Numbered from the stretch's first letter, positions 1-12,166 are shown. The stretch: 64,000 nt of DNA from Gnetum montanum (GCA_015680685.1 MNCI01030767.1:27663-91662), one strand, 5' to 3'. Made by a program: numbers and translations. Notes: a model not told the origin generated them from the letters alone.

Positions 1-52
1 CGATATCGCAGGAGACGACGCGATATCGCGGCCTAGTGCAAGTCGCTTCTCA
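1..52. other. CpG-rich window edge
   Basis: The first 50 bases hold about nine CpG sites, including a perfect 12-bp palindrome (CGCGATATCGCG at 19-30), and the octamer CGATATCG occurs twice. The DNA that follows is AT-rich and nearly free of CpG. This may be the end of a younger insertion whose body lies before the window. No gene is visible. Confidence 0.4.
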
Positions 53-884
53 TCACATTGCGTCAATTCTGAATGATTCATCTTATGCCTAAAGCTAGAT
101 TTTGATAACAATCTGACATGTTATCAAAAAAGCTAAATAAATTTAAATAGATATCATTAATAATGTAATACTAGAATTTGGTTCTAAGTACTTATTCCTA
201 TGACATGCAAGAGCTTAATTTTAGGACCAAATTTTGGTTCTAAATCAAAATTCTTTTGAGCAAGTTGATGTGTAACACGTATCATGAGCTTATAGAACTA
301 AATTTCAATTTTAAATAATGAAACATTTTTTGAATTTTGACTTTCCAACCTCAATTACAATTTTGACTTTTTATAATATATTAACTTTGTTGTTGACATG
401 AAGAATAGACTCGGTAGACTTAAATTTTAGTTTGATTCAACAATTCTCAATGACATATTTCAGAAGAACCTAATGTAGTTGAGGATTTTTTATTTTTTAT
501 TTTCTATTTATTTTTGGATTGATTCTAGCCTTTGATTCTTTGACGCCTGTACTAGACTCCATCTATAAGGCTTTCCACAGAAGGACTTTTCAGAATTAAT
601 TTGTAAATTTTAATCCCTCTTTCTTTTTTTAAAAGAACTTTGGTTTTAAGTGATGATTCTTTACTCAAGGTCAATGTGTTATAAGGCTTAAGGAGGGCTA
701 AATTTTGATTTAAACCCTTAATCTTATATTTTCCATTTTTTAGGCTAATGTGAAATATGAAAGTGCTCTAGAACTAATTCTTTTCCTAAATGCTACCTTT
801 TGATAAGTATGCTTTAATTCTAGTGGGTTCCAATGTCATGGCAAAGAGCATTGTAGCATCATTCTTGTAGAATAAGTTCAAGCT

Positions 885-1880
885 AACAATACCCAATTTT
901 TGCACAACTGATTTACATGGTTCCCCAAATTGGGTATGTCCACACTTGAAGGGTAGAAGCCTTGCATACCTTCAAACTTGGTTCCTTCAAAATGTGGTTT
1001 TAGGGCACCACAACCTTTACAAGTCAAGCTCTATAGCTTTTCAAGGGATGCTTTCTCTTAGAAACACATCCAAACCCTCAAGGTCCCAACAAGCTGTAAG
1101 CTTTTATAATCAATGTCTTCTTGCAAGATGGACATCAACGCTGCAAGGCAAACAACATCTAGCCTCTCAAGGCTTACAACAGGAAAAGAAAATCAAGGAA
1201 TTAATAAACTAAACTTTTAATTTCTTACTTTGAGGCACATAGCAAAATACAACAAATGATAGAGAATTAAGGTTCTTAAACTTCACAAAAATGTATACAA
1301 TTGCTTACTTAATTTCTTGATGAAAGCTTGCTTAATCCTTTGAGATTAAATTTCTTTTTATAACCTTGTTCTCCTCCATTTGCCTTTTAGAATTCTTACA
1401 ATGGCTAGAAATGGCTAGTTAAAGATGTTTTTTGTTAGGTCCGAGACATCACATTGTTTTTGCTTCCTTAAAAGGGAGATGTATTGTCCTAACACAAGAC
1501 ATCTAGGAGGAGACATCTTTAATGAAGCCAAGAAATCTTATAGGAGACATCTTGTCTCTAGGGAAGACATCTCATGTTTCAGGGAGACATCTTGCGCATG
1601 ACCAAACCTTCTTAGTTTCAATGTCTTGTGGGGGCAAGAGATGTCTTAATAATTTGCAAGACATCTTCTATTAGCTAGGATATCTCTTATCATTATGATC
1701 TTATTTCATTTCCTCACATCTTCTCTCAAACTCCATCATTTCAAATTATCCATTCTTGCTCTTTTCTTGGTCCCATTGATGTTTCAACTTAGCTTCCTTA
1801 GGATTGTAAGAATTCATGAGATAATTTAATACATTATTCATTTTTAAGGTTTTTGACATACCAAAAAGTCAACAAAAGTA
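885..1880. other. Non-shared segment inside the left LTR, with no supported gene
   Basis: This segment lacks similarity to the right LTR copy and may be an insertion or a replaced part. The 88-codon open frame at 946-1212 shows no domain or composition that supports a gene. The segment ends in a cluster of GAGACATC-type repeats, listed separately. Confidence 0.35.
1437..1690. repeat. Cluster of degenerate GAGACATCTT repeats
   Basis: About a dozen copies of the core (A/G)GACATC(T) or its reverse complement GATGTC lie within 250 bases, spaced roughly 20-35 bp and in both orientations. Spacer bases are variable, so this is a cluster of short motifs rather than a clean tandem array. It could be a cis-regulatory cluster of a former LTR promoter or chance expansion. 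Confidence 0.5.
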
Positions 1881-1999
1881 ACCTTTAGTTTTGAGTGGAG
1901 CCAATGTAATTAGTGCTTAACTAGGACTGGTCTAGCCAATGGAGTCTTATTCTACTAAACTATTATTGTTGCAGCCAATTTAAATCAAGTGTTATTTAC

Positions 2000-4900
2000 T
2001 AAATTACAAACCCCTCTATTTTTAAAATTCTTTAAGTCAATTATTATGTCAACTTCATGCTTAGCATCCAATTTTGAAAAAAATTAAAAAAACTTTATAG
2101 CTCATAAATTGCAAATCATTAAACTTCTAAAACTGATAACCAAGATCTTAGCATTGATTGACTTTGAATAAACTTAAAACCTTCTAGAGATTTTATTGGG
2201 TGCTAATACTTCATACCAAATATACTAAATTTTTAAATTACAACTTAGCCAAAATTTTAAATTTAGGTTATCTATTCCACAATTTGGTGTAATTGTAATA
2301 ATAATTTTATCACTTCTATAAAGTAATCTTTTTATCATGAAACAAATGATTACAATCTTGCTTAAAAATGTAAATATTTTTGCGCAAAAACCCTCATTAA
2401 TTTAAAAGTAAAGAAGGATAAAAATACCCTAGTTTTTCATAGGTGAAAATCAAATTATTTACACATAAAAAATTAGGTGATATAGATTTAATAAGAAACT
2501 AAATGTTAACAATGAATAGTCAACATGATTTTCTAAGGAACTTTTCATCATATTACACTATCCTATTCTATTTCTATGATAACTTTTGTAAGTATTCTTG
2601 AAGAAACATATATCGTTGGCTCTTTTTCTTCTTATTTTCTACAATTTATATCATTTTAAATTGGAGTCCTAAAATTCAAGGTTTTTTGAACTTCAACATC
2701 ATTAATTAGTTGCTTTTTTTTCATTAGTGTTGTTTTTTCTAGTCGGAAGCCAAAAATTCTTTGTAAATTCTTAATCCAAGCTATGTTTTGTCTTTGGTTC
2801 ATTACAAAGGGCTAAATCTGAATACTTGGAAAAATCAATCCATTCTCATGCATGAATTGATTTACCTCCAATCAACATAGTGAATTCATCTAAAAACCAT
2901 GTCATAAAAGGATAGTTATAAGAAGTGCCATTGATGTAAGCCCTATAGTAAGCTCTCTAGACATGTTCAAGGAAACATGTTAGAATATACTCATAAGTTA
3001 AGATACAATCATTAGTTTCTTAACTACATATACTAGTAGATATGAAAGATCATGATAAATTATGAAATAGTCATAATTTCCTACGAGGCACAACAACCTT
3101 CATGCTCTTACCAAAAACTTGTGGAGAAATAATTAAGAAGAAATGATAGAATAATAAATTGAATAAGAGAACATAGAAGAAGAAGTGATGGAAGAAAAAG
3201 TAGAGAACAAGCATGTAAGAATGACTAAAATAAGGAAGTAACATTGGAACCACAACCATAAGTAATGTTTATGATCTAGAACATACCAATAACATTGATT
3301 TGTAAAAATATGAATGTAATGTCCCCATTTCCAAATGATGCTACTACATAACACAAATGGTGCCTCTTCATAACAAGTGTTATCATTATCTTAACAAGAC
3401 TTGAAAGGGTAGTTGTAATTGAGACCCAATAGGGCACATTATAATAATAGATGTCTCTCTTGAGGTAACCTTTGGGGGTTTGACTTAAGGCATTTACACC
3501 TGGGCTTACAGGTTGTGTCAGGCATGAAGTGGTGAAGCTGGTACAAGCAAGTCATAGGAACTAGGTAAAGCAAGACAAGAAGCGGACTAGCCATCCCTTC
3601 TAGCAAGTAATAGGCCTAATTGTGGTGGCAGTGCTGGATTGCCTCTAAGGGATAGATGCCAAAGGATAAAGACCTTAAGGAACACTCTTAGAGCATGATC
3701 CAGATACACTATTCCATATCAATAAATCATTCTTTTCATTCTCTTTATGCACTTTCTTTTTTATTTCCTTTATGCATAATGTTGAATGTTACATATATTT
3801 GATGTTTGGTATATTGTCTTCTTACACATAATGTCTAATAAAATGTATACTTTACATTTGCCATGACATCTGGGGATGGAATGTCATAAGGAAGGAAGAA
3901 TGTCCTAATACAAAAGTGCAAATAGGAATATCATGAGTTTATTAGTATAGAAGAAATGATAAGTAAGTATTGTAGGGGGTATGTACAATCCCTGTAGCAT
4001 AGGATCTAGTTTCTTAAAGAAGAAAAAAAAGTTCTACTTATGCCATATGTAGCCTCGTCCACTTTCTTGAAGAATAAGAGAAGATCATTTGGAAGATTAT
4101 GATGGAAAATAAGGAAAAGACTTAAAAAGAAGTATTACATAAACAAGTAAAGCTAAGACAAAAGTGGCTTAGTGAAGTATGAAGAATTTTTTGTAGTAAA
4201 GTTTGAAGAAACTTAATGAAATATAGAGAATTAAGATAAAGTTAAGTTCACTAAGAATTTAATGATGTATTGAGTAAGAATTGTGATAAGTTCATATATA
4301 AGAGCTTGTAATATAATGAGTTGTGAATAATATTCATTATAATCTTACAATGTAGATGGAGGAGCAATTTAAAAGAAGGTGCATTGCCAAAGAAAGAACA
4401 ACATCACCAAAATACAAGAATTTTTTATATTCTTAGCATGATTGACTTTTGAACAATAGTAAGCCCAAAGATGATGATTATGATCTATCAAAACTAGAAA
4501 TAGTACTTGTTGTAGACTATCTACAATAGCTTATGACCAGTACTAAATCATGAAATCAAGGCAACATAACTTTATTCATCTTAAGAAGATTTGTAAGTAG
4601 TTAAATCAATAAGACTTATGATACTCACAACTATAGAGAATTATGAAAGATAGTTATCATTGAGAAGAGAGTTATGATCTTATGGTTCTATAATATTACT
4701 TCTTAATCATTAGATCCTTGATGAATTGTGAAGTTAGCTCAAAGGCATAAAGTCAAACTCCAATAAAACAATCTGAAAGGTAAGGGATAAATGATGTTAC
4801 CCTAATTCTTAATATATTTACATTAAATAATATATTTCTTAAAAAAGGAGGCTTTTCCTTGATTACCGTGACTCATAATATTCCTCCAGACTTATAGTAT

Positions 4901-5380
4901 TTATAGCTAGACTCTCCTATGATTATGTAAGAAATTTTCCCTCCTAGCTTGTCAATCATTTAATCTTTTCAGAACAAGCTAATTATGTTAAGGAAATTAT
5001 GATACATTATTTACATATTTACATTTGATGTCTACTACTATCTTATTATTTTGAGGCTAGAAATTGCCTAAAGTAGTTCTTTAGATGAACAACATTATAT
5101 GAGTAATATATATCTTCACAATCTAAAGTTGCGAACTTGAATGTGTTATCAGCTACAAGTTATTTAATGATCAAATGTCTAATCCACTTGGCAGAAAATA
5201 AATTTTGATTATTCCCTGTCTTGAACTTCTATAATAAAACTAGATCTTCTTCTCAAAATACCCTTTTTTGTGCTTTTTGATCAAACCAGTTTGGTTATGG
5301 TTGCATCCTTGAAAATCTTATCCCTAGCTTTAACTAATTTTTTGTCTCTCTTTAGTAATAAAGCCATCAAATTTCTATTC
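2000..5380. other. 3' region of element X; no gene seen
   Basis: This AT-rich sequence lies between the integrase of X and its left LTR. I found no recognisable protein. The short minus-strand frames at 3071-3354 are low-complexity and have no family features. A GC-richer block at 3315-3888 starts TGTAATGTCCCC and ends near GGGGATGGAATGTCATA. It resembles the end pattern of some plant LTRs, but I found no target duplication or second copy, so it is only a weak solo-LTR candidate. Confidence 0.35.
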
Positions 5381-6200
5381 TAATCTATTTGTTGGATATA
5401 ATTATTCCTAAACTTAATCATAATTTATATGATATTTTTATTATTTAGGCATTAATTCCATAGACAAAATTAAATGGTGAAGTAGCTATCAAACTTTTAT
5501 TTCTTATTTAATCTGTCCATAAAACTGCTTGTAAATGCTCATCCTAATTACTTGGATTTTTACCAATGAATACTTAATATAAGATATTAATTTTTTGTTG
5601 ATTGATTTTGCCAAGTTGTTCCTTTTCAATAATAGTTTGAAGAAGAAAATAAGAGTATTTATTTCTTTGAACCCCACTTTGTGGATTTTATATATTAGAA
5701 GCAAGGTTCATTATCTGTTAACAAAGACTTCAATAACCCACAATTACTAATAACATTGGCTTCTAAAAACTTAATTACTTCAGATGATGTGTTCTTCCTC
5801 AAAGCTTTACCTTCATGCCATTTTGTAAAATAATCAATCACTATTAATATAAACTAATGTTCAACTTTTAAGGGGGTAACAATTCCTATAAAATCTGACC
5901 CCCATCATTGAAAAGGTCTATCCATTATTACTGGTTTTAAGGAAGCATTGCCTTTATTATGTCTCAATCCATGAATCTAGCACTTAAAATAGATTTGAAT
6001 TCTAGTATTAAGATCCTGATACATGGTGAGCTAGTAAAAACTATATCTCAAAACATGTTGCATTGTTGTTCAAGGAGATTCATAAAACAACTTATGATGG
6101 TTATGAAACTAATTAATCACTTCACTAATCTTCTAGTTAGGAATACATTCTAATAATATTCCTTTCAAATATTTTCTATAAAATACTCTATTTTCAAAAT
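5380..6200 (-). pseudogene. Integrase fragment of element X
   Basis: Minus-strand frames carry, in order, a degenerate zinc-binding H2C2 segment (about 6200-6000; an HNHH start and a FKC..H block), a WGSDFIGI...VIDYFTKW core start (about 5910-5820), a LLTDNEPCF second-Asp motif, a LAKSINKKL helix and FNFVYGINA. This is the order of a Ty3/gypsy integrase. The catalytic Glu expected in the last helix reads Lys, and stops and frame changes break the frame, so it cannot be active. Confidence 0.75.
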
Positions 6201-6279
6201 GTACTTTTTTATTTTTTGAACTCTTTTCTAATCTTTAGTTAGATCTTTTAAAATTTTCCTATGAACTAGGAATTCAATA

Positions 6280-6830
6280 ATGTTGTCATACTAAGTTCCT
6301 ATATCAATTGAAGCTATCAAATTCCCGTTCAAGTTCTTTAGCCATTATTCTAACCATCACACATGTTTTAATATTCTACATGTTCCAAGGGTAAATCTAA
6401 ACTTCTATAACTTTACTATCTAGTTTGCTCTCTTTCGTCCAATGTCATTCTAAGATGAACCTTGTCTTATTGCAAGTTCTTTACTCATGATATGAACTAT
6501 AGTATCCTCTAAATAATATTTAAAATGGACTAAAGCTTTGAAAATAACATACATAATTTTCTAATTTAAAATAATTTCTTTAAATAATATACAAAAAATT
6601 CTATTGCGGTTATCACTTGAAGTAAACACATATAGCTAAAAATCTTCTCTTAACTTGGGTTTTGCCAAATAAGGCATTTTCATTATAGCTTCTTTTATTT
6701 ATTCTAATACTTAACTGATTGTTTAGTTTTCTTGACTTCTATATCCTTCTTTAGCATTAATAGCAAAGATTTACTTATTTCTATGAATCTAGAAACAAAT
6801 CTCCTAACAATTTTTTTCTCCTAAAAAATA
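6280..6830 (-). pseudogene. RNase H remnant of element X
   Basis: Between the RT and integrase remnants, minus-strand frames give fragments that follow the Ty3/gypsy RNase H order: an LYVFTSSDN-type start, a KALVHFKYYL segment, and a late KFRFTL block. Several frame shifts and stops are present. The identification rests largely on position between RT and integrase. Confidence 0.5.
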
Positions 6831-8060
6831 AGTTTAATGACTTCTTATTTTTTGGATGTTCTATATTCTAAATTACTTGAATCCTTATGTGATTAATGAC
6901 TATTCCCTTTTGATTGATGACATAGCCTAGTAAGGTTTCAAACTTAACTCCAAAGATACTTTTCTTTGGATTTAATGAAATAACATACTTTTGACCTTTT
7001 GACCTTTATCAAATATTTGCTTAAGGTGAGCTATATGATCAACCTATCTTTTTAAGCATACAGTAATATCATCTAAATAAACTATTTCAACAATAAATTC
7101 TTTGAAGGCTATATTCATTGCGCATGTGAAAGTTACTCTAATATTGAATAACCCTAAAGGTATTATTTTATAGGCAAATATTCTTCATTTTATAGTAAAA
7201 TTTGTTTTGTATCTATCATTGTTATCTACAATAATTTGATTATATCCCTAGAACCCATCTAAAAATAAGTAAAGCTAACTTCTAGACACCTTAATCAACA
7301 TTTCGTCTATCCTTAGCAAAGGATATCTATCTTTGATGGAAGCCTCATTTAAATTTCTAAAATCTACATTTTTCTTTCTAATAGAAACTATATTTGCTAT
7401 CTAAACTAAGTAATTCATAGGATATATTATTCTTGCTCTTAACAATTTCTTAATTTCATTTTCCATAGCTGGTACAAAAGTTAGGTTAAACTATCTCAAC
7501 TTTTTTTTACAACCTTACATCCTTGAATCAATGGTATCTTGCAAGTCATTACATCTAAGCTAAATGCTCTTAAATGATCATATGACCATGCAAAATTATC
7601 CAAGTTTTTCTTTAACAAATTCATCATACTTTCTTTCATTTGGGAATTTAATCTTTTTTTAATATTTAAAGTTCATTGATCTTTGTTAGAGCCTAAATTA
7701 ATTTTCTCATGGACTTGGTCCTTAGGATTCTATATGTCTTTTTCTTTCTTCAACCTTTTTCTAAACTCTTTCTTGTATTCTAAAATTTTTGTTAGAATTT
7801 GATTACTTTTATCTTGAATGCCATCTTCTACAAGAGTATAATTTTCAAATTCTCCTTTAAAAAAACCTCAATATTTATTTTTCATCAATAACTAACGGTT
7901 CTAGTTCAAGCTCAATTATTGCTCTTCTATACTTAGCTACTTTTGAGAAATGTAAGTAAATGCTAATATGGCTAATTCATTCATCACTTCATTTTTTTGG
8001 AATATTTTTGATCTCATAGCCATTGAATTTTTTAAACATTTAAAGCACCAATTATTTATA
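6830..8060 (-). pseudogene. Reverse transcriptase remnant of element X with upstream linker
   Basis: Minus-strand reading shows NLNEASIKDRYPL...ID, then YLFLDGFQGYNQI, DRYKTNFTIKW, FAYKIIPLGL and the catalytic box YLDD (7068-7079), which is intact. The order and spacing are those of a plant Ty3/gypsy RT. The KW in place of the PWG found in A and T marks a different subfamily. Bases 7530-8060 encode a charged linker. Homology to element A1 takes over near 8060. Many stops and frame shifts make it a pseudogene. Confidence 0.75.
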
Positions 8061-8194
8061 TGATCTTAGAAATAAGCTTTTCACAATGTAATTTCCTATT
8101 TTGTGGTTGTTGCATACAAGCATTTTTGGATTTTAGATTCATCTGCATACTATCTACATGCTTTGATTGGTGTTCTTTTAATAGACCAGAGTTT

Positions 8195-8605
8195 CTACAC
8201 ACAGTTGCACCCTATATCACTATACACAATGCATGGGACTCGTTTCTTCTCAATCCTTCCAAATGTATTTTCCTTGGAAATCTCTAGGGAAAGATCTTTG
8301 ATGCCCATTTGTGCATCAACAGTGCTCAACCAAGTCCTTCCCATAATGATTTGGAAGTCCCCCTTACAAGTGTCAACTTTGATTACTAGAAAATTGATAG
8401 GATACAACCACCCATAGATAGTGGTCATAATGTCCTCCATTAGTCCCAAAGGAATAGTGATGGACTGATTTATCAATTCTAAATGGATGTTGCTCTTCTT
8501 AAGAGGAGGCAAGCTACAAGCGTTGTACATTTTGTGAAAAATCAAATTAACATAAGAACCTAAATCAAGAAGAGCCTTGCATGGTTCATTTCCAACAATC
8601 TGCAA
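8195..8605 (-). pseudogene. Retroviral-type aspartic protease of A1
   Basis: This 136-codon open frame includes ALLDLGSYVNLI, the active-site D-(S/T/L)-G region of a plant Ty3/gypsy protease, and downstream IIMGRTWLSTVDA, the flap/C-terminal signature usually written ILGRP. It is the best preserved of the three family-A proteases, since the catalytic Asp is kept here. The protein would have cut the Gag-Pol polyprotein. No start of its own is expected, because it is part of a polyprotein. Confidence 0.8.
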
Positions 8606-8699
8606 GTAGATGATTAGACTTCCACAATTAGCTCTTTTCCTAGGAAGGTTGCTAGCCTTGATCTAATCAGATACAGTGTGGGTTAAGATGATAATGCAA

Positions 8700-11104
8700 A
8701 TCTTGGGTGACATTTGGTTTGAGGGGCTCTCAAAAGGAAATGATGTAGAGGATGAAGGACACATAGGGCGACCAATCACATTAGTAGGTAAGGGCTTATT
8801 AGGGCTATTGGTTTAAAATAATGGTCTTTTAAAACATCTCACTTTTGAACCACTTGGCTAGGGAGCTAGTTGTAAGTTAACAACCCTAGTAGTGTTACAT
8901 TTTTGTGGCTATGTAGGAATTTCACCTTGCATGGGTGAAGAAGGTGGTAATGGGGTTGAGGATGGAGAAACAGAAGAATGAGAAGGATGATAGGGGTATG
9001 AGGTTTTCCCTCTAGAAGATAAAGAATGAGTTCTGTAGTACTCTAGAGGGTAATAGTGATGCTGAAAAGAAGCATGACTAGAAGAGTCACACGGAGACAT
9101 GGGTTGCTAAACATAGTAACCATATGGATCTCATTACCTGTAAGGGTACTATTGCCTTGGTGGGGACATCTCCCATGACTATGGGTGTTTCTATTGTTGA
9201 TACTACTCATATGATTGTGGTGTAGATCTACTTGGATAATAATCTTATTGTTGTTAGTGGAACCGCCATGGGTTGCCTTGAGGACAAGGCAACCTTCTGG
9301 GTGCATTCCTTCATGCTAATCTAGGATTTAGAGCATATACCTCAAATTCCTATAAGTGTGACATGACATGGCAACATCCCATGGGATATTCATATTGGTA
9401 GATGTCAAACCTACCATCATCATTTGATTCTAACTACATAACCTCTTCTACTACCATAGCGTTGCCCCTACCCCTTTAGTAGGCATGTTCAGCTTCTTCC
9501 CTTCTCTTGTAATCATGATCACCACCTTGTTCTTTGTATTCTTTTGCAATTTTCAAAGTAGTTTGAAATTTTCCATCTAAAGATTCCCACATTTTTTCAA
9601 CCTTAGCCAAAATTTTAGACATAGATTTTTCAATTGGCAAGGTTTTTTGCTGCACCACCTCATCAAGTGGTGCATCCCCCTCACTATCATAGAATTGGAT
9701 CTCCCTCTTTTTCATGGAAGGATCCCAGTTGTACTCCTTAACACTTTCTCATTTTCTTAACTCATTTTCTTCTTTTGTAACTTGCTCAACTAGCCTTTGA
9801 ATCTGATGGGCTCTTAGTTCTGACAGTCTCCCTTGGACGTAGACCCCAAGAGCTCTTCTTGTTTTGAATCAAAGTGCATTTATGATGTGGCGAAGCTGCT
9901 TTTATTGAGAATAACCATGGCCAGGACATCTATGTAAAAAGGAATAATACTTATCCATGGCTACATCCAGGGGTTCATGTGTTTCTTGTCACCAGCCTTA
10001 GATTTTCTTTCTCAAATTGGACACTCTAGAGTACATCTAATATTTTTCATTGAAGAACTTAAGCATCGTATACCATCTACAAATTGATTTTAGCTCCAAG
10101 GAGCGATACCAACTTTCTTCTTCTTTTATGAGTGTCCTAGGGAATAACTTAGGTTTCTTCCAATCGTTCTCTATGTTTTGTAAAGCATAGGCATCATGAG
10201 AGGCTTGAAGATGGGTCTATGGATCTGAGTTATATCCCCTATCAAATCTAGGGATATTTTTCATACCAAACCGCTTGATTCTATTATCTTTTACATGCCT
10301 AGTTGGGATCCTAACTACCTCTGCAATGTTTAGCATGCTTTGAGTTTCCAGCAAGGGCTCATCATTGTCATGATTTCTATGATGGTGGGTCCTATAATCA
10401 TTGTCCCATTGTTCATCTCCATCATGATTTCATCCCTTGAGGTTTTGATCAAATTCAAAGGAGGAGGAAGAAGATGTAAATGAAGAAGATGAAGAGGGAG
10501 GAGGATTGCCATCATCATGGTATTTGCCAACTCCTCTTCGCTTGTCATTGCCATGATCATCAAGTTTCCTATCATCATGATGCTTACCCAAGCCCCTACC
10601 TTGACTTTCACTTTTTCCTAAACTCAAATTGTTGATAATGGACTACATATTTGGGTTCAAGCCCCCTTCACTAGAGTCAAGGGGTGGAAAATCTTCATGT
10701 TGAGAACCCCCAAAGGGAGGATCCTCATTATCATCTTGGTTCAACAAGAACATGCGTTTAGTGAACCATTTCCCCTTCGTAGCTTCATGGTAGTTCTCCT
10801 AGTGTCAATCTTGTTTGTGTTATGTTTCTGTGAAATGGTAGTCCTAATAGTCATGGTCCTACACAACGTATTCATCATAGAGGTCCTGAATGCCCAACCT
10901 CTTAAGAGTTTGGAGTAGCATCCTAGGAACAAATCAATCGAGAGGTAATACAATGTTTCCCTTTTTATCTCTCCACTAAAACTGCTCATCCTAATGGAGG
11001 ATGAAGGTGAAATCATGTACAAACTCATCTGGATGAGTATACATCACTTTGAATTTTTAGGGCATTGGTGGTTTTGAACCATCATGCCTATGAGAAGAAG
11101 ACAT
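8700..11104 (-). pseudogene. Gag of A1
   Basis: The ATG is at 11104-11102 and begins MSSSHRHDG. There follow an N-terminal block with a V(V/I)QDHDYQDY motif shared by A3, a Ser-rich and Gly/His/Asp-rich stretch (10430-10630), the gag core with a WYRSL...W motif (about 10140-9840), a coiled-coil-like charged part (9476-9715) and a zinc knuckle at about 9340-9400. The knuckle pattern is C-x2-C-x3-H-x4-C in the family, but two positions are lost here. Frame shifts and TAG stops interrupt it. Confidence 0.75.
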
Positions 11105-11245
11105 TTTGGATTAGAGAAAAATTTAGTGTGCTTAAATTATATTTATAATTATTAATTTTTTAAATGATTGTGACCCTAGGATTTATTAAAATGATCTTAA
11201 ATAATATTCACTAAGTTTTAGATAGTGCATGTATCAAAGTACAAG

Positions 11246-11263
11246 TCCCTAGTAATAGTGCCA
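11246..11263 (-). other. Primer binding site of A1 (tRNA-Asp type)
   Basis: The minus strand reads TGGCACTATTACTAGGGA directly next to the LTR end, with one base between. It resembles the tRNA-Asp complement TGGCGCCGTTGCCGGGGA used by Athila-group plant elements, with the differences mostly C-to-T or G-to-A changes. The A3 site has the same layout. Confidence 0.7.
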
Positions 11264-11264
11264 A

Positions 11265-12157
11265 TGATGAGCGATGAGTAGACCCTAAGCTCAATCATAT
11301 GAATCACTAAGCATTCAAGCACAATTTGATCAAATTTTGTGGACTTATAGCCTTCTAAGCACACTAGTATCTAGGAAGTAAGACTAACCATTGCAATTTT
11401 TGTCTTTCCAATTACACTTGTGAAATTCAAAGGTATGGTTAAGTGTAATTGAGGCATATGATTTTTTGTTTTAAGTTACCTAAGGATAAATAATAATGAA
11501 TAAAATAAAATAATTAAATTGCTAATATAATCTAACTAGCTACACCTAACTAATCCTAACATAAGCATTCGTTCCCAGTTGCTATACACATCTTGAGCAT
11601 GTTTAATGCTACTAGGTTACCAAACGTTAAGCGTTACTAGGATTACCAAGCATCAAGCATATGCTGAAAGTGGTTGTACATATGTGCTTAAATAATCAAT
11701 ATTTAATCTAGCTTAATTTAGCTTAACTTATTATTTAATTACTTAAAGCATTAAAGGAAATTTCCATAAAACATTGAATGAATAAATCAATAATTAATCT
11801 ATTTCAAAGTGTGGAAAGGTTTATCAAAAAGCTCATCTTTATTGCTACACACACTATCGTGCTCAGGTACAAAAATGCTCGAATAAAGATTTGTACACTC
11901 TTTGACTTCTATTGTAGGCACTTAGAAAAATATTCTAACTTTCAAATGATAAAATTGCAAGAGCTCTACTACAATTATGACAAAGATGCCATAAACACAA
12001 TGGGTAAGTGTGTATTTATAGGAAAAAACATACACTGTGTCAACAAGGCCACATCAACACATTAAATCCCATGTTTATGTGGTCGCGTTGACGAGGTCGT
12101 GTTGATAAGGCCACATCAACAAGGCCTCCTTGACGTAACCTTAGATGTGACTCATCA
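11265..12157 (-). repeat. LTR shared by A1 (as 5' LTR) and A2 (as 3' LTR), 893 bp
   Basis: It starts TGATGAG and ends CTCATCA on the plus strand. It is flanked by a primer site on the left, which makes it the 5' LTR of A1, and by a polypurine tract on the right, which makes it the 3' LTR of A2. It aligns over its length to 26674-27530 and to 38918-39636 plus 60770-60892. A TATA box (TATAAATA on the minus strand) lies at 12020-12013. Confidence 0.85.
12013..12020 (-). promoter_or_regulatory. TATA box of the A1/A2 LTR
   Basis: TATAAATA on the minus strand, about 140 bp inside the upstream end of the LTR. The A3 LTRs carry a TATATAAA at the same aligned place, so this is the likely core promoter for element RNA. 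Confidence 0.55.
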
Positions 12158-12166
12158 TACCCCCAT
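12158..12166 (-). other. Polypurine tract of A2
   Basis: The minus strand reads ATGGGGGTA directly before the 3' LTR (TGATGAG...). A3 has GTGGGGGTA at the same place. Such tracts prime plus-strand DNA synthesis in LTR retrotransposons. Confidence 0.6.

Larger units (their letters stand above)
53..2000 (-). repeat. Left LTR-like repeat of element X (3' LTR side)
   Basis: Bases about 60-885 align by eye, with many substitutions and small indels, to 61193-62090 in the same orientation. Shared landmarks are a GATTTTGATAA block, AGAATTTGGTTCTAAGTA, GAATATGAAAGTGCT and CTAAATGC. Bases 1880-1970 match the reverse complement of 62790-62882, which fits the same repeat if that small contig was placed backwards. 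The part between (885-1880) has no counterpart in the right copy. The repeat is rich in the dyad ACCAAATTTTGGTTCT. Outer borders are approximate. Confidence 0.55.
8060..12157 (-). mobile_element. Element A1: truncated family-A Ty3/gypsy copy (LTR-primer site-gag-protease)
   Basis: Reading leftward: LTR (12157-11265), tRNA-Asp-type primer site, leader, gag (start at 11104) and protease (to about 8195). Homology to copies A2 and A3 stops near 8060, just after protease, where the RT region of element X begins. The RT, integrase, 3' ORF and 3' LTR of A1 are missing. Its LTR also serves as the 3' LTR of A2. Confidence 0.75.

Noticed and set aside
946-1212. 88-codon plus-strand frame
   Set aside because: No domain, no splice or promoter support, and it lies in a non-shared LTR segment. 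Length is expected by chance in 64 kb.
1390-1700. CRISPR-like array of short repeats
   Set aside because: Repeat units are short, degenerate and in both orientations with uneven spacing, and the genome is clearly plant.
3315-3888. Possible solo LTR with TGTAATGTCCCC ends
   Set aside because: The right end is a poor match and the flanking five bases do not repeat. Kept only as a note in the region entry.
10741-11028. 95-codon minus frame similar in A1 and A2 (also 22303-22590)
   Set aside because: The similarity comes from the homologous DNA. The real gag frame, with the QDHDYQDY block, is a different frame of the same bases.
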